Source: UBA668 sp049424465 (GTDB lineage Bacteria; Actinomycetota; Acidimicrobiia; Acidimicrobiales; Ilumatobacteraceae). From it: a DNA stretch of 13,530 nucleotides. Position 1 is the stretch's first letter, and each line of letters opens with the position of its first letter. The notes beneath the pieces are model-generated. The model was not told the origin of the DNA and made no database searches. It worked only from the letters and a program-made list of their open reading frames with translations. Where the stretch lies: assembly GCA_049424465.1 (NCBI GenBank), contig JBMSSR010000052.1, positions 1 through 13,530 on the forward strand, written 5' to 3'. This document shows positions 1-9,538 of the stretch, piece after piece. Position numbers and translations under genes: made by a program.

Positions 1-271
1 GCCGACGGGGTCGTCGGCCCCGACACCGCCGCCGCCCTCGGCCTCACCGACTGGGGCGTGATCGAGCTGCGCCGAGGCTCGACCGGTTCGCCGGTGGCGC
101 ACGTCCAGGGGGTGCTCATGGCGGCCGGGATCGACCTCGTCGGCGGGGCGGACGGGGTGTTCGGCCGTTACACCGAGGCCGCAGTCCGCAGGTTCCAGAC
201 CGACCACGGACTCGCAGCCGACGGGGTCGTCGGCCCCGACACCGCCGCCGCCCTCGGCCTCACCGACTGGG
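1..271 (+). repeat. Tandem PG-binding module with 55-bp exact direct repeat (1-55 and 217-271)
   Basis: Bases 1-55 are identical to 217-271, an offset of 216 bp (exactly 72 codons), so the repeat is in frame and equals one PG_binding_1 module. Identity at silent positions over the whole 55 bp points to recent duplication or gene conversion rather than old domain repetition. The first copy is cut by the window edge, so the total copy number and full identity length are unknown. Confidence 0.9.
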
Positions 272-732
272 CCTCCTGGTCGACCGGCAACAGCGCCGGT
301 CAGGCCCCGTCCGGAGGTGACGGGCCGGTCTTCCCGACCCGCCCGACCTGCACGTTCAGCGACACCTTCGGCGCTCCCCGCCCCAACGGTCGGACGCACG
401 AAGGCGTCGACATCATGGCGCCCCAGGGGGCGCCCGTGTACGCGATGTACCCGGGCACCATCACCAAGATCACCCGAGCCGAGGGCGGGTCGATCGCCGG
501 CAATGCCGTGCGCGTCAGCCGTGCGGACGGGTCATACGTGTTCTACGCGCATCTCGACACCTTCTCCACCGCAGCGGTCGTCGGGACGACGGTCACCGCC
601 GGCGAGGTGCTCGGAACCGTCGGCCGCACGGGGAACGCCTCGACGCCGCACCTGCACCTCGAGCTGCACCCGGGTGGTGGGGCCGCGATCAACCCGTATC
701 CCGTCGTCCGGACACTCGTCACCTGCACGTGA
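1..732 (+). CDS. M23 peptidoglycan endopeptidase with PG-binding repeats (5' end missing)
   Basis: The reading frame is open at base 1, so the gene begins upstream; the GTG at 58 is internal. What remains is 243 codons plus TGA. It starts with the tail of one PG_binding_1 domain (codons 1-18), then a complete one (about codons 20-90, with the typical GxxGxxT and AVRRFQ motifs), a Ser/Gly/Pro linker, and a C-terminal M23 (LytM-type) domain. The zinc site is visible: HxxxD with His at 397-399 and Asp at 409-411, and the HxH motif at 649-657. M23 enzymes are zinc metallopeptidases that cut peptide cross-bridges in peptidoglycan, so this is probably a secreted wall hydrolase; its signal peptide would lie outside the window. 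A strong hairpin follows the stop. The exact bond cut and the physiological role cannot be read from sequence. Confidence 0.9.
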   Translation, partial: ADGVVGPDTAAALGLTDWGVIELRRGSTGSPVAHVQGVLMAAGIDLVGGADGVFGRYTEAAVRRFQTDHGLAADGVVGPDTAAALGLTDWASWSTGNSAGQAPSGGDGPVFPTRPTCTFSDTFGAPRPNGRTHEGVDIMAPQGAPVYAMYPGTITKITRAEGGSIAGNAVRVSRADGSYVFYAHLDTFSTAAVVGTTVTAGEVLGTVGRTGNASTPHLHLELHPGGGAAINPYPVVRTLVTCT

Positions 733-757
733 GGCCATCCGCTCAGACGCACCGCGA

Positions 758-788
758 GCGGGGTGGGGCGTCGTGCACCCCACCCCGC
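758..788 (+). terminator. Strong GC hairpin after the M23 gene
   Basis: An uninterrupted 11-bp stem (GCGGGGTGGGG at 758-768 pairing with CCCCACCCCGC at 778-788) closes a 9-nt loop, 25 nt after the M23 stop. There is no T-tract, as is common for terminators in high-GC actinobacteria. It separates the M23 gene from the LysM/NlpC gene. The rest of the 733-900 gap shows only a short GTAAC direct repeat at 821 and 831; I see no clear sigma-70 promoter or riboswitch there. Confidence 0.6.
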
Positions 789-900
789 CAGTGGCGAGTT
801 CACGCTCCGTGGTCATGAACGTAACGAGGCGTAACTCGGTCTGTGGTGATTTCTGAAAGAAGTCGTCAAGTCGATGATCGGAGGTGTCGATATCAGGTAC

Positions 901-2007
901 ATGTTGAGGTTCACCCGCCACTCCGCAGGTCGCATCGTCGCCAGTCTGCTGGTCGCCACGCTCTCGGCATCCGTCCTTGCCGACACCGCCTCGGCCGCCG
1001 CACCGTCGCCCTCGACCGCCGCCTCGCCAGCCAGTCCCGGCACCTACACAGTGCGTTCGGGCGACAGCATCAGCCTCATCGCCATGCGGATGAAGGTGAA
1101 GATGAAGGCGCTCATGTCGGCGAACGGACTCACCATCAACAGCATCATCCATCCCGGTGACGTCCTCGTCGTCCCGCAGGGCGGCGTCGTGCCGGAGGGC
1201 GGCACGCCCGCTGCAGCGCCGGCGACCTACACCGTGGTGCGCGGCGACAGCCTCATCCGGATCAGTGCAACCCTCAAGGTGACGTTGAAGGATCTCCTCA
1301 AGGCGAACAAGCTGACCGTCGACAGCCTGATCGTTCCCGGCATGGTCCTGAAGGTGCCCGCCTCGGCGGCGACCCCGGCACCGTCAGGTGCCGGCGAGAC
1401 GGCGGCCAGCGAGCCCCCGACGCCGACCGCTGCCCCGCTGGTGTACGTGGTGGTGTCCGGCGACTACCTCGGCAAGATCGCCTCGCGCACGAAGGTGTCG
1501 CTGAAGGCCCTGCTGAAGGCGAACAAGCTGTCGATGACGAGCGTGATCTTCCCCGGCGACCGCCTGGTCATTCCCGAAGGCGGCGTGGTGCCGGGTGCGC
1601 CCACCGCGACCGAGACCCCTGCCGCCGAGCGCAGCTCGGTGCAGCAGGTCATCGATTTCGCCCTCGCACAGAAGGGCAAGCCGTACAAGTTCAACACGGC
1701 CGGCCCCGACGCGTTCGACTGTTCGGGTCTCACGATGGCTGCCTTCGCCGTGGTGGGCATCTCCCTGCCGCACTACAGCGGCGCCCAGGTCGGGTTCGGA
1801 GACGCCGTCGAGTGGACGACCGACCCGATCAAGCCGGGCGACCTGATCTTCCTCGAGACCTTTGCCGGCAGCGGCGTCATCGGTCATGTCGGCATCGCGA
1901 TCAGCGCCACCGAGTGGGTGCAGGCACCTCGCTCGGGTGACGTGGTGCGCACGAGCACGATCCCGGTGCACCGCATCGTCGCCGTGCGTCGCCTCCTCGA
2001 GGACTGA
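901..2007 (+). CDS. Secreted LysM(x3)-NlpC/P60 peptidoglycan hydrolase
   Basis: A 368-residue protein. Residues 1-30 form a signal peptide (basic start, hydrophobic core, Ala-rich cleavage region). Three LysM domains follow at about 48-95, 109-154 and 181-228, each with the YxVxxGDxL-like start; LysM binds N-acetylglucosamine in peptidoglycan. Residues 245-368 are an NlpC/P60 cysteine peptidase with Cys274 in DCSGL, His329 in HVGIAI, and Gln341 at the third polar position, where His is common. The family cuts stem peptides, typically D-Glu-diaminopimelate bonds. I chose ATG 901 over in-frame ATG 874 because the signal peptide begins there and the nine extra codons include GGA, GGT, GAT and AGG, unlike the gene's usual codons. 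GGAGGT at 881-886 is a rather distant Shine-Dalgarno. It probably works with the upstream M23 enzyme in wall remodelling; that is inference. Confidence 0.9.
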   Translation: MLRFTRHSAGRIVASLLVATLSASVLADTASAAAPSPSTAASPASPGTYTVRSGDSISLIAMRMKVKMKALMSANGLTINSIIHPGDVLVVPQGGVVPEGGTPAAAPATYTVVRGDSLIRISATLKVTLKDLLKANKLTVDSLIVPGMVLKVPASAATPAPSGAGETAASEPPTPTAAPLVYVVVSGDYLGKIASRTKVSLKALLKANKLSMTSVIFPGDRLVIPEGGVVPGAPTATETPAAERSSVQQVIDFALAQKGKPYKFNTAGPDAFDCSGLTMAAFAVVGISLPHYSGAQVGFGDAVEWTTDPIKPGDLIFLETFAGSGVIGHVGIAISATEWVQAPRSGDVVRTSTIPVHRIVAVRRLLED

Positions 2008-2017
2008 GCCCCACCCG

Positions 2018-2041
2018 CCCCTTTCGTCATGACGAAAGGGG
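2018..2041. terminator. Perfect 24-bp palindrome, bidirectional terminator
   Basis: Two 12-nt arms (CCCCTTTCGTCA at 2018-2029 and its exact complement at 2030-2041) meet without a spacer. It lies 10 nt after the NlpC/P60 stop and 43 nt from the convergent FKBP stop, so it can serve both strands. In RNA the centre would open into a small loop. The CCCCTTT/AAAGGGG outer arms give a short run of T on either strand. A protein-binding site is a less likely alternative given the convergent position. Confidence 0.7.
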
Positions 2042-2084
2042 AGACAGCGGCGCACCGTGTCGCTGGGTGCCGTCGTCCCCGCCG

Positions 2085-2456
2085 TCAGCGAACGGCGACG
2101 AGGTCGACGACGAAGACCAGTGTCTCGCCGCCCTTGATGACACCGCCGGCGCCACGACTGCCGTAGCCGAGGTCGGGCGGGATGGTGAGCCGGCGGCGGC
2201 CGCCCACCTTCATGCCCTTGACACCGCGGGCCCAGCCCTCGATGACCTCGCGGGCGCCGAGGCGGAAGTCGAAGGTGTCGCCACGGTTCCACGAGGCATC
2301 GAACTCGCGACCGGTACTCCAGGCCACACCGACGTAGTGCACGACGACGCGCGATCCGACGGTGGCCTCTGCCCCGTCACCGACGACCTCGTCGGCGATC
2401 TCGAGTTCGGCGGGTGGTGCACCCTCGGGGATGGTGATGACAGGACGATCGGCCAT
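2085..2456 (-). CDS. FKBP-type peptidyl-prolyl cis-trans isomerase
   Basis: A 123-residue single-domain FKBP with no signal peptide, so probably cytoplasmic. Family landmarks are in order: VVVHYVG, REFDASWNRG, FDFRLG, the VIEGW motif carrying the active-site Trp, GVKGMKVGGRR, IPPDLGYG, and a closing TLVFVVDL strand. The usual IPPN near the end is IKGG here. FKBPs speed up cis-trans isomerisation of X-Pro bonds during folding. The gene is last in the minus-strand group, 39 nt after the transporter stop, but a TAGGGT hexamer 6 nt before its ATG and the lack of a Shine-Dalgarno sequence suggest its own leaderless transcript. It meets the NlpC/P60 gene tail to tail at the palindrome. Confidence 0.92.
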   Translation of the reverse strand: MADRPVITIPEGAPPAELEIADEVVGDGAEATVGSRVVVHYVGVAWSTGREFDASWNRGDTFDFRLGAREVIEGWARGVKGMKVGGRRRLTIPPDLGYGSRGAGGVIKGGETLVFVVDLVAVR

Positions 2457-2462
2457 GGGGGC

Positions 2463-2468
2463 ACCCTA
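2463..2468 (-). promoter_or_regulatory. Putative -10 element of a leaderless FKBP transcript
   Basis: TAGGGT on the minus strand, 6 nt before ATG 2456. This fits TANNNT with transcription starting at or near the A of the start codon. No good -35 box is seen, and no Shine-Dalgarno sequence. The same hexamer stands at nearly the same distance before gcvH. Confidence 0.5.
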
Positions 2469-2495
2469 CACGTGGCGCCCGTGCACGATCCGGTC

Positions 2496-3341
2496 TCATC
2501 CCCCGGCGGCGATGAGGGCCACCGCGACGGCGGTTGCGCCGACGCCGAGCGCCTGCCACCAGCGCATGCGCTCGCGGTTGAGCACGACGGCGAGCAGCAC
2601 GGTGATGCTGCCGAACTGCGAGCTCGCGACCGACACCGGTCCGATCGCGGAACCGTCGACCGACTGGAACGCGACCTGCAGAGACGCCAGGGCGACGACG
2701 CCGGCGGTACCGGCACCCATCGAGTACCAGCGGGCTGCGCCAGCGGGCGCCACCACGGGGTCGTCGCGCACCGCCCAGATGGCGAACAACAGTGCGAGCC
2801 CTGCGATGCGCTGCAGCGGCACCGACGAGACGCCTGCCTCGTCGGACACCCCGCTCATCAGCACCCAGGCAAGTCCGAACGACACACCGCTCGTGATGCC
2901 GAACAGCACGCCACTCACTGCGCTGCCCCCGTGTCCGGGTGCGTACGAGGTGGCCCACATCGCCACGACACCGACGGCCATCCCGACCGCCGACAACGCG
3001 GTCGGCGAGCTGCCGCGGACGACGTCCCACAGCACCGGCACCGCAGCGATGAGGACCGATGACAGCGGGGCCACGATCCCGATGCGCGACACGACGTAGC
3101 CGCGGTACACGAGGATGAGCCCGAGGATCATGAAGATGCCGGACGCAGCAGCGAACAACGAGTCGCGCATGCCGAACCGTGACGGCACCACGAGCAACAG
3201 CAGTGGCGACAGGACCGTGCTCGTGAGCACGGAGGTTCGCACCACGGTGAAGACGTGGGTGTGGCGCGACGCACGAGCGGCAGAGAAGTCGGAGACGCCG
3301 AGCAGCAGTGCGGCAACGATGGCGAGGACGATGGCCGTCAC
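2496..3341 (-). CDS. EamA/DMT-type membrane transporter
   Basis: About 281 residues, mostly hydrophobic, with roughly ten predicted membrane segments and two similar halves, as in the drug/metabolite transporter (EamA) superfamily. The N terminus has the family's short helix followed by a loop (LLLGVSDFSAARAS); the second half has the PVSVASSQFGSITVLLAV stretch typical of EamA helices 8-9. I take GTG 3341 as start: it overlaps the aminotransferase stop in a GTGA, has AGGGA upstream, and removes an unlikely His/Arg-rich extension running back to 3458. Translational coupling to the PLP enzyme suggests a linked job, such as exporting a substrate or product of that enzyme, but family members vary widely and the substrate is unknown. 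Confidence 0.85.
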   Translation of the reverse strand: MTAIVLAIVAALLLGVSDFSAARASRHTHVFTVVRTSVLTSTVLSPLLLLVVPSRFGMRDSLFAAASGIFMILGLILVYRGYVVSRIGIVAPLSSVLIAAVPVLWDVVRGSSPTALSAVGMAVGVVAMWATSYAPGHGGSAVSGVLFGITSGVSFGLAWVLMSGVSDEAGVSSVPLQRIAGLALLFAIWAVRDDPVVAPAGAARWYSMGAGTAGVVALASLQVAFQSVDGSAIGPVSVASSQFGSITVLLAVVLNRERMRWWQALGVGATAVAVALIAAGG

Positions 3342-4501
3342 GTGCGGGATCCCTTCAGCGCGTCGGGCAGCGCAGCGACCAGTGCCTCGATGTCGGCATC
3401 GGTGGTGTGCGCGGTTGCGCTGATGCGCATGAGCGGCTGGCCGTTCCAGCGGTGACACGGCACCTCGATGCGGTGCGAGGTGTACAGGTCGGACTGGAGT
3501 GCCGCCACATCGGTGTCGGGCGGGAGGCGCACGACGGCCATCTGGCCGAGCCAGTCCCGCGTCGGCGGGCAGACCGGCTCGAGCCCTGTGATCGAGTCGA
3601 TGGCAGCCCGTGCCGCCACGACGCGTCGGTGCCCGTCCGCACGCACTGTCGCCCAGTCATGCTGCTCGACGAAGTCGAGCGCGGCCGAGACCGCGAGGAA
3701 CGGCGTGAGGTCGCGGGTCCCCTGCCACTGGTGATGATCGACGAAACGGGATCCGGTCGGTGCGTCGCTCTCCCATCCCCAGCTCACGACCAAGGGCTCG
3801 AGCCACTCCTGGACCGCCGGCGAGGCGTACAGGAACGAGGCCCCCTTCGGCGCGCACAACCACTTGTGGAGCGCGCCGGTGTAGACGTCTGCCTCGAGCA
3901 CCCTCAGGTCGAGGTCGAGGTGTGCCGGGACATGAGCACCGTCGATGATGGTGAGGATGCCGGCGCGACGCGCTCGGCGACACAGGTCTGCTGCCGGCAG
4001 GACGAGCGCCGTGGCGCTCGTGAGGTGACTGACGAACAGCACTCGGGTGCGGTCCGTCACGTGTGACCAGATGGCATCGGCCGTGGCCGCAGGGTCCGCC
4101 ACGGGGAGGACGATCGGCGCGACCACCAGCCGTACGCCGTGCTCGTCACACCACTTGCGCCACGTGCGCACGCATGCGCCGTACTCGTGATCGGTGATGA
4201 GCACCTCGTCGCCCGGCTGCAGACGAAGTGAGCGGACCACCATGTTGACGGCGGTCGTGGGGTTCGGGAAGAACACGACGTCCTCGGCAGGTGCACCGAC
4301 GAAACCCGCCAACCGCGAGCGTGCCTCGGCCAACAGCTCGTCGCTGCGGCGTCCGAGCCACTCGACAGGGTTGCGCTCCATCTCGGCGCGCAGGTCCGCT
4401 GCGGCCTGCTCGATCGCGGCCGGCACCGCGCCGAACGAGCCGTGGTTCAGGAACACCAGCCCCGGTTCGAGCCGGAAATCGGAGCGCGTGGGAACGGACA
4501 T
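3338..4501 (-). CDS. CefD-like class-V PLP-dependent enzyme (isopenicillin N epimerase-like family)
   Basis: A 387-residue fold-type I PLP enzyme of the class-V aminotransferase group. It opens with the LNHGSFG motif near residues 18-24, typical of isopenicillin N epimerase-like proteins. Asp187 and His190 in IIDGAHVPAH should contact the PLP ring, and Lys213 in ALHKWLCAPKG is the likely Schiff-base lysine. The C-terminal small domain is complete. Start ATG 4501 lies 13 nt after the upstream stop with GAGGCGAG before it; the frame stays open to 5113, but that extension is a shadow of the neighbouring gene. Despite the family name, no beta-lactam genes are nearby, and relatives include desulfurases, lyases and epimerases, so the reaction is unknown. 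The GTGA overlap with the EamA gene and the closeness to the SCO6745-like gene suggest one operon. Confidence 0.88.
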   Translation of the reverse strand: MSVPTRSDFRLEPGLVFLNHGSFGAVPAAIEQAAADLRAEMERNPVEWLGRRSDELLAEARSRLAGFVGAPAEDVVFFPNPTTAVNMVVRSLRLQPGDEVLITDHEYGACVRTWRKWCDEHGVRLVVAPIVLPVADPAATADAIWSHVTDRTRVLFVSHLTSATALVLPAADLCRRARRAGILTIIDGAHVPAHLDLDLRVLEADVYTGALHKWLCAPKGASFLYASPAVQEWLEPLVVSWGWESDAPTGSRFVDHHQWQGTRDLTPFLAVSAALDFVEQHDWATVRADGHRRVVAARAAIDSITGLEPVCPPTRDWLGQMAVVRLPPDTDVAALQSDLYTSHRIEVPCHRWNGQPLMRISATAHTTDADIEALVAALPDALKGSRT

Positions 4502-4514
4502 CGGTCGTCTCGCC

Positions 4515-5258
4515 TCAGACACCGGCCGCGTCGACGTGTGACCGAGCCGCTGCGACCAGCGTCGCCAGCTCGTCGATCTCTGCGTCACCGAGTACCGAGC
4601 GGTAGCACCGCGCGACGATCTGGTCGGTGAGCAACTCGGCAGCTGCCTTGGCGTCGGCAGCGACATCGGGGAAGGGACCCGTCCAGCCGAACCGCTCGGC
4701 CCCGGCGGTGCCGGCAGTGGCGAGCACTGCCTCGAGCGGTGTGAGGCCACTGCTGACGACCGCAACGATGTGTGCACTCCCCCGCAGCTCGCGCAGTACA
4801 TGGATGAGGAAGAACGCCCTGGCGAGTGCGTCGTCGGGCAGTGGCTCGGAGCGCCACCCGGCGAACAACGACAGGCCGGTACTGTCGCAGCCCGCCACCA
4901 CCGCGCCAGCGAGCTCGGCGAGACGCCCCGCCCCACCGAACCCGGAGAGCCGTGCCCGGCCGAAGTCAGCACACGCTGCGCCGTACCGTGCGGCGGCGGC
5001 ACGCGCACCCTCGACCGCGACCCCTTCGTCCCACATGCGGCGGATGATCGACGGGGCGAAGAATCCGAACGCCGACGAGACGACGTCTGCGTCGACATCA
5101 CCGAGCACGCCACCGCGACCGGCCACGTAGTACGCGTACCCGTTGGGATAGCCGATCTGGCGACACGGTCCGAGGACCTCGGGATGCAGCATCCACCGCC
5201 CCCCGAGATCGCCCACGGGCGCAGTCAGGCGGCGGATCGAGTCGGGAACAGCAGACAT
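4515..5258 (-). CDS. SCO6745-family helical protein of unknown function
   Basis: A 247-residue, Ala-rich and mostly helical protein without signal peptide or clear membrane segment. It resembles the actinobacterial SCO6745 family from memory of the pattern: a GY-rich N-terminal part with Y/F-containing helices (YAYYVAGRGG), a SSAFGFFAPSIIRRMW segment near residues 61-76, and an LRELRGSAHIVAV segment matching the family's LREhRGDgHvAAL signature, followed by a helical C-terminal part. No function is established for the family to my knowledge. ATG 5258 is chosen because it starts the recognisable protein and has a TANNNT hexamer 7 nt upstream with no Shine-Dalgarno sequence. It is the first gene of the minus-strand group and divergent from gcvP, with only about 50 bp between the two -10 elements and their starts. 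Confidence 0.75.
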   Translation of the reverse strand: MSAVPDSIRRLTAPVGDLGGRWMLHPEVLGPCRQIGYPNGYAYYVAGRGGVLGDVDADVVSSAFGFFAPSIIRRMWDEGVAVEGARAAAARYGAACADFGRARLSGFGGAGRLAELAGAVVAGCDSTGLSLFAGWRSEPLPDDALARAFFLIHVLRELRGSAHIVAVVSSGLTPLEAVLATAGTAGAERFGWTGPFPDVAADAKAAAELLTDQIVARCYRSVLGDAEIDELATLVAAARSHVDAAGV

Positions 5259-5265
5259 CGCGCCG

Positions 5266-5271
5266 ACGGTA
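5266..5271 (-). promoter_or_regulatory. Putative -10 element of a leaderless SCO6745-like transcript
   Basis: TACCGT on the minus strand, 7 nt before ATG 5258, with no Shine-Dalgarno sequence between. No convincing -35 is seen. The identical hexamer sits at the identical distance before the HIT gene at 13333. Confidence 0.5.
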
Positions 5272-5308
5272 GCCGTCGGATCGGTCACGCCGTGCCACCG
5301 CAGCTGGC

Positions 5309-5314
5309 TACAGT
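5309..5314 (+). promoter_or_regulatory. Putative -10 element for the gcvP leader
   Basis: TACAGT lies just upstream of the first glycine aptamer and fits TANNNT. Transcription would then start near 5321, giving a leader of about 245 nt that contains the riboswitch. The -35 region is poor. Confidence 0.5.
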
Positions 5315-5324
5315 GGGGGTGCCG

Positions 5325-5527
5325 TCTCACCCGGCCGGGAGAGTCGTCGTGCAGCCAGCACGGCGACGCCGAAGGAGCAACCTCCCCGGAATCTCTCAGG
5401 CACACGGACCGACCGGGCAGGCAACGCTGGAAAGCAGGATCGGTGTTCGTGCCGGTGCTCGCCGACGGGGAAATGCCGTGGTCGTCGACCGCGGGAGAAA
5501 CTCTCAGGCACCATGACAGCGGGGGAA
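5325..5527 (+). promoter_or_regulatory. Tandem glycine riboswitch upstream of gcvP
   Basis: Two glycine aptamers lie head to tail. Aptamer 1 shows GGGAGAGTC at 5337-5345, the conserved CGCCGAAGGAGCAA core at 5367-5380, CTCTCAGGCA at 5393-5402, and the linker-proximal CTGGAAAGC at about 5426-5434. Aptamer 2 has a variant core CGCCGACGGGGAAA at 5460-5473, AAACTCTCAGGCA at 5498-5510 and GACAGCGGGGGA at 5515-5526. The spacing and motifs match the actinobacterial glycine riboswitch. Such elements sense glycine and usually switch glycine cleavage genes on when glycine is abundant. An open frame running from 5443 into gcvP crosses aptamer 2 but is not protein. Confidence 0.93.
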
Positions 5528-5562
5528 CCTCGGCGCCGACCCGGCGCCCACGACGAGGAGGT
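5527..5562 (+). promoter_or_regulatory. Riboswitch expression platform with anti-Shine-Dalgarno hairpin
   Basis: ACCTC at 5527-5531 is the exact complement of GAGGT at 5558-5562, which is the gcvP Shine-Dalgarno sequence, and between them a GGCGCC/GGCGCC stem (5532-5537 with 5543-5548, loop of 5 nt) would hold the two together. The pairing starts right at the end of aptamer 2. This suggests control of translation initiation: glycine binding would free the GAGGAGGT. No T-tract is present, so transcription termination looks less likely. The switching mechanism is inference. Confidence 0.6.
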
Positions 5563-5565
5563 CCC

Positions 5566-8430
<2,865 letters not shown>

Positions 8431-8437
8431 TCGCTGT

Positions 8438-8452
8438 GGCCGCGTGACGGCC
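8438..8452. terminator. Small hairpin between convergent gcvP and gcvT
   Basis: GGCCG at 8438-8442 pairs with CGGCC at 8448-8452 around a 5-nt loop, within the 37-nt gap between the two stop codons. It is short and has no T-tract, so a terminator role is likely from position more than from structure. Confidence 0.3.
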
Positions 8453-8467
8453 GGCCCGAGGCGGGGC

Positions 8468-9538
8468 TCAGCCGCGCGGGAACAGACTGCCGCGGACGAA
8501 CGGGAGGTCGACGGTCGCACCGTCGAGCAGCGAGCCGCGGACATCGACCTGTACCGCCGTGCCGACCGGGAGGTCGGGATCGACGAAGCCGAGCGCAATA
8601 CCGTGGCCGAGCACCGGTGAGAAGTTGCCGGACGTCAGGGCGCCCACCCGACGGCCGTCGACCACGACGTCGCACTCGGCGCGGGGAGGCCGGCGGCCCT
8701 CGGTGGCGATGCCGCGCAGCACGCGCGACACGCCCCGTTCGCGCTCGGCAGCAAGCGCCTCGCGACCCCTGAACGAGGGCTTCGACCCTGCCACGCCCCA
8801 GCCGAGACCGGCCGGCAGCGGTGTGATGCCGACACCGAGTTCGTGGCCGTGGAGCGGGAGACCCGCTTCGAGGCGGAGCGTGTCTCGGGCACCGAGGCCG
8901 GCGGGCAACACGCCGGCCTCGAGCAGGGCGCGCCACAGGCGCACGGCGTGGTCTGCGGGCACACTGATCTCGACACCGAGCTCGCCGGTGTACCCGGTGC
9001 CCGCAACGGTGCAGCGCACCCCGTCCCACTCGAGCTCGTGAACGGTGTTGCGCGCCACGGCTGCCGCACTGGGGAAGACCCCGGCGAGACGCTCGCGCGT
9101 CGCCGGACCCTGCACCGCCAGGACTGCGCGTGTCGCCGTGACGTCGGTACCGCCGATCGCCTCGGTCACCCCGGCGGTGTTCGACGCGTTGGGCATGACA
9201 TCGAACTGATGCTCGCCGACCCACCAGACGATGATGTCATCGGTGACCGACGCCGTCACCGGGTCGAGCAGGTGCGTGTACTGCGTGCGACCCGGGCCGA
9301 TACGCCCGAGGTCGTTCGTGAAGGCACGCTGCAGTCGATCGAGCGCGTCTGGCCCCTCGACCCGGACGGTGCCGAGGTGCGACACGTCGAACACGACGCA
9401 CGAGTGCCGGCACGCGAGGTGTTCGTCGATGGTCCCCGATGGGTAGGCAACCGGCATCTCCCAGCCGCCGAAGGGGACGAGCCGAGCGCCGAGCGAGCGA
9501 TGCTCGTCCTCGAGCGGGCTGTGCCCTGCTGGCGACAT
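8468..9538 (-). CDS. gcvT: Aminomethyltransferase, glycine cleavage T protein
   Basis: A 356-residue protein of normal length for GcvT, which moves the methylene group from the aminomethyl-lipoyl arm of GcvH to tetrahydrofolate and releases ammonia. Landmarks: LVPFGGWEMPV near residues 20-30, FDVSHLGTVRVEGPDA, Asp100-Asp101 in SVTDDIIVW (equivalent to the catalytic Asp101 region of E. coli GcvT), TGYTGELGVEI, and GARDTLRLEAGLPLHGHEL. The usual GG before the Asp pair is AS here. The ATG overlaps the stop of the upstream MerR gene by one base (TGATG), so it is translationally coupled and last in the minus-strand block. No riboswitch lies directly in front of it. Confidence 0.96.
   Translation of the reverse strand: MSPAGHSPLEDEHRSLGARLVPFGGWEMPVAYPSGTIDEHLACRHSCVVFDVSHLGTVRVEGPDALDRLQRAFTNDLGRIGPGRTQYTHLLDPVTASVTDDIIVWWVGEHQFDVMPNASNTAGVTEAIGGTDVTATRAVLAVQGPATRERLAGVFPSAAAVARNTVHELEWDGVRCTVAGTGYTGELGVEISVPADHAVRLWRALLEAGVLPAGLGARDTLRLEAGLPLHGHELGVGITPLPAGLGWGVAGSKPSFRGREALAAERERGVSRVLRGIATEGRRPPRAECDVVVDGRRVGALTSGNFSPVLGHGIALGFVDPDLPVGTAVQVDVRGSLLDGATVDLPFVRGSLFPRG

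Noticed and set aside
820..835. CGTAAC direct repeat, 10 bp apart, as an operator
   Set aside because: Two 6-bp copies are too short to support a binding site without further evidence.
733..900. A c-di-AMP (ydaO-type) riboswitch before the LysM/NlpC gene
   Set aside because: Such switches often precede wall hydrolases in actinobacteria, but the gap is short, half of it is a plain hairpin, and I find none of the conserved core motifs.
2067..3062. Plus-strand open frame of over 300 codons opposite FKBP and EamA
   Set aside because: It shows His/Asp/Arg-rich shadow composition and no family motif, while the opposite strand has two clear protein families.
3338..4501. Beta-lactam biosynthesis assignment for the CefD-like gene
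   Set aside because: No other beta-lactam genes are present; the similarity is to the broad family only.
4502..5113. N-terminal extension of the CefD-like enzyme
   Set aside because: It is antisense-frame shadow coding inside the SCO6745-like gene, rich in Ser/Arg, and is not part of the PLP fold.
5443..5565. N-terminal extension of gcvP in the same frame
   Set aside because: It translates the second glycine aptamer and its expression platform. ATG 5566 has a Shine-Dalgarno sequence and starts a normal GcvP N terminus.
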